NCBI GenBank assembly: GCA_023394015.1
Contig: JAEXBL010000287.1
Location: 1-7,938 of the forward strand
DNA: 7,938 nt
Source: Pseudomonadota bacterium
GTDB taxonomy: Bacteria; Pseudomonadota; Gammaproteobacteria; Burkholderiales; Burkholderiaceae_C
Direction: 5' to 3'
The notes beneath the pieces are model-generated. The model had not been told where the DNA came from, searched no databases, and worked only from the letters and a program-made list of their open reading frames with translations. Below, piece after piece: positions 7,869-7,938 of the stretch. Every line of letters starts with the position of its first letter. The stretch's first letter is position 1. Made by a program: the position numbers and the translations under genes.

Positions 7869-7938
7869 GCCGCCCCCGCCGCGCGGCCGCCCCGCCCGCC
7901 GCCCGCCTGCGCGCCCGCCGGGTCGGCGGCGCGCCCGG
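7865..7938 (+). CDS. Start of next gene, probably rsgA (ribosome small-subunit GTPase A), cut by window edge
   Basis: An ATG at 7865 overlaps the dehydratase stop as ATGA and opens a frame that continues to the window end (24 codons plus two bases). It begins MSRPRRAAAPPAARLRARRV and is very rich in Arg, Ala and Pro, with no motif. Identification as rsgA rests on the gene order orn / M48 protease / pterin dehydratase / rsgA that I recall in Comamonadaceae, and on the short basic N-terminal tails common in those RsgA proteins. RsgA is a circularly permuted GTPase that checks 30S maturation. None of its domains lie inside the window, so the product name is inference only. Confidence 0.45.
   Translation, partial: MSRPRRAAAPPAARLRARRVGGAP

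Noticed and set aside
7865..7938. GC-rich repetitive-looking end of the window (runs of CGCC and GCCC) as a possible repeat element.
   Set aside because: It reads cleanly as Arg/Ala/Pro codons of a frame that begins at an ATGA junction, and no exact repeat unit is maintained.

Overview
The window is high-GC bacterial DNA (roughly two thirds or more G+C by eye, GC-rich third codon positions). Its gene set and gene order fit a betaproteobacterium of the order Burkholderiales, most likely family Comamonadaceae. That placement is inferred from protein resemblance and from the run orn / M48 peptidase / pterin dehydratase / presumed rsgA. No database search was possible. The content is core chromosomal housekeeping DNA. 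I see no insertion sequence, phage gene, CRISPR array, rRNA or tRNA, and no stretch with clearly foreign composition.

Layout. (1) 1-519, minus: the first 173 residues of a polysaccharide/O-antigen flippase-type membrane protein, running off the left edge. (2) 520-713: a divergent intergenic region with a -10-like TAAAAT facing right. (3) 714-2237, plus: lysS, lysyl-tRNA synthetase. (4) 2280-3086, plus: an alpha/beta hydrolase of unknown substrate. (5) 3102-3722, minus: a conserved-looking protein of unknown function, convergent with the hydrolase and downstream of (6) 3796-4536, minus: rsuA-type 16S rRNA pseudouridine synthase. (7) 4701-5435, plus: a membrane-anchored DUF2726-like protein, divergent from rsuA. 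(8) 5467-6057, minus: orn, oligoribonuclease, convergent with the DUF2726 gene. (9) 6169-7476, plus: an M48/Ste24-type integral-membrane zinc protease, divergent from orn. (10) 7488-7868, plus: a pterin-4a-carbinolamine dehydratase. (11) From 7865, plus: the first 24 codons of the next gene, overlapping the dehydratase stop as ATGA; probably rsgA by gene order.

Function. Several genes serve translation and RNA turnover: tRNA-Lys charging, 16S rRNA modification, degradation of very short RNAs and, if the last call is right, 30S maturation. The M48 protease, the dehydratase and the last gene are packed tightly enough to be one transcription unit (11-bp gap, then a 4-bp overlap). The others look like short or single-gene units separated by convergent or divergent junctions.

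I looked for an undescribed system and did not find one I can defend. The least-understood items are the unknown protein at 3102-3722, the DUF2726-like protein whose expected nuclease-like acidic residues look altered, and a short open frame at 4612-4704 that ends in a GTGA overlap with the DUF2726 gene. All are reported with modest interest scores.
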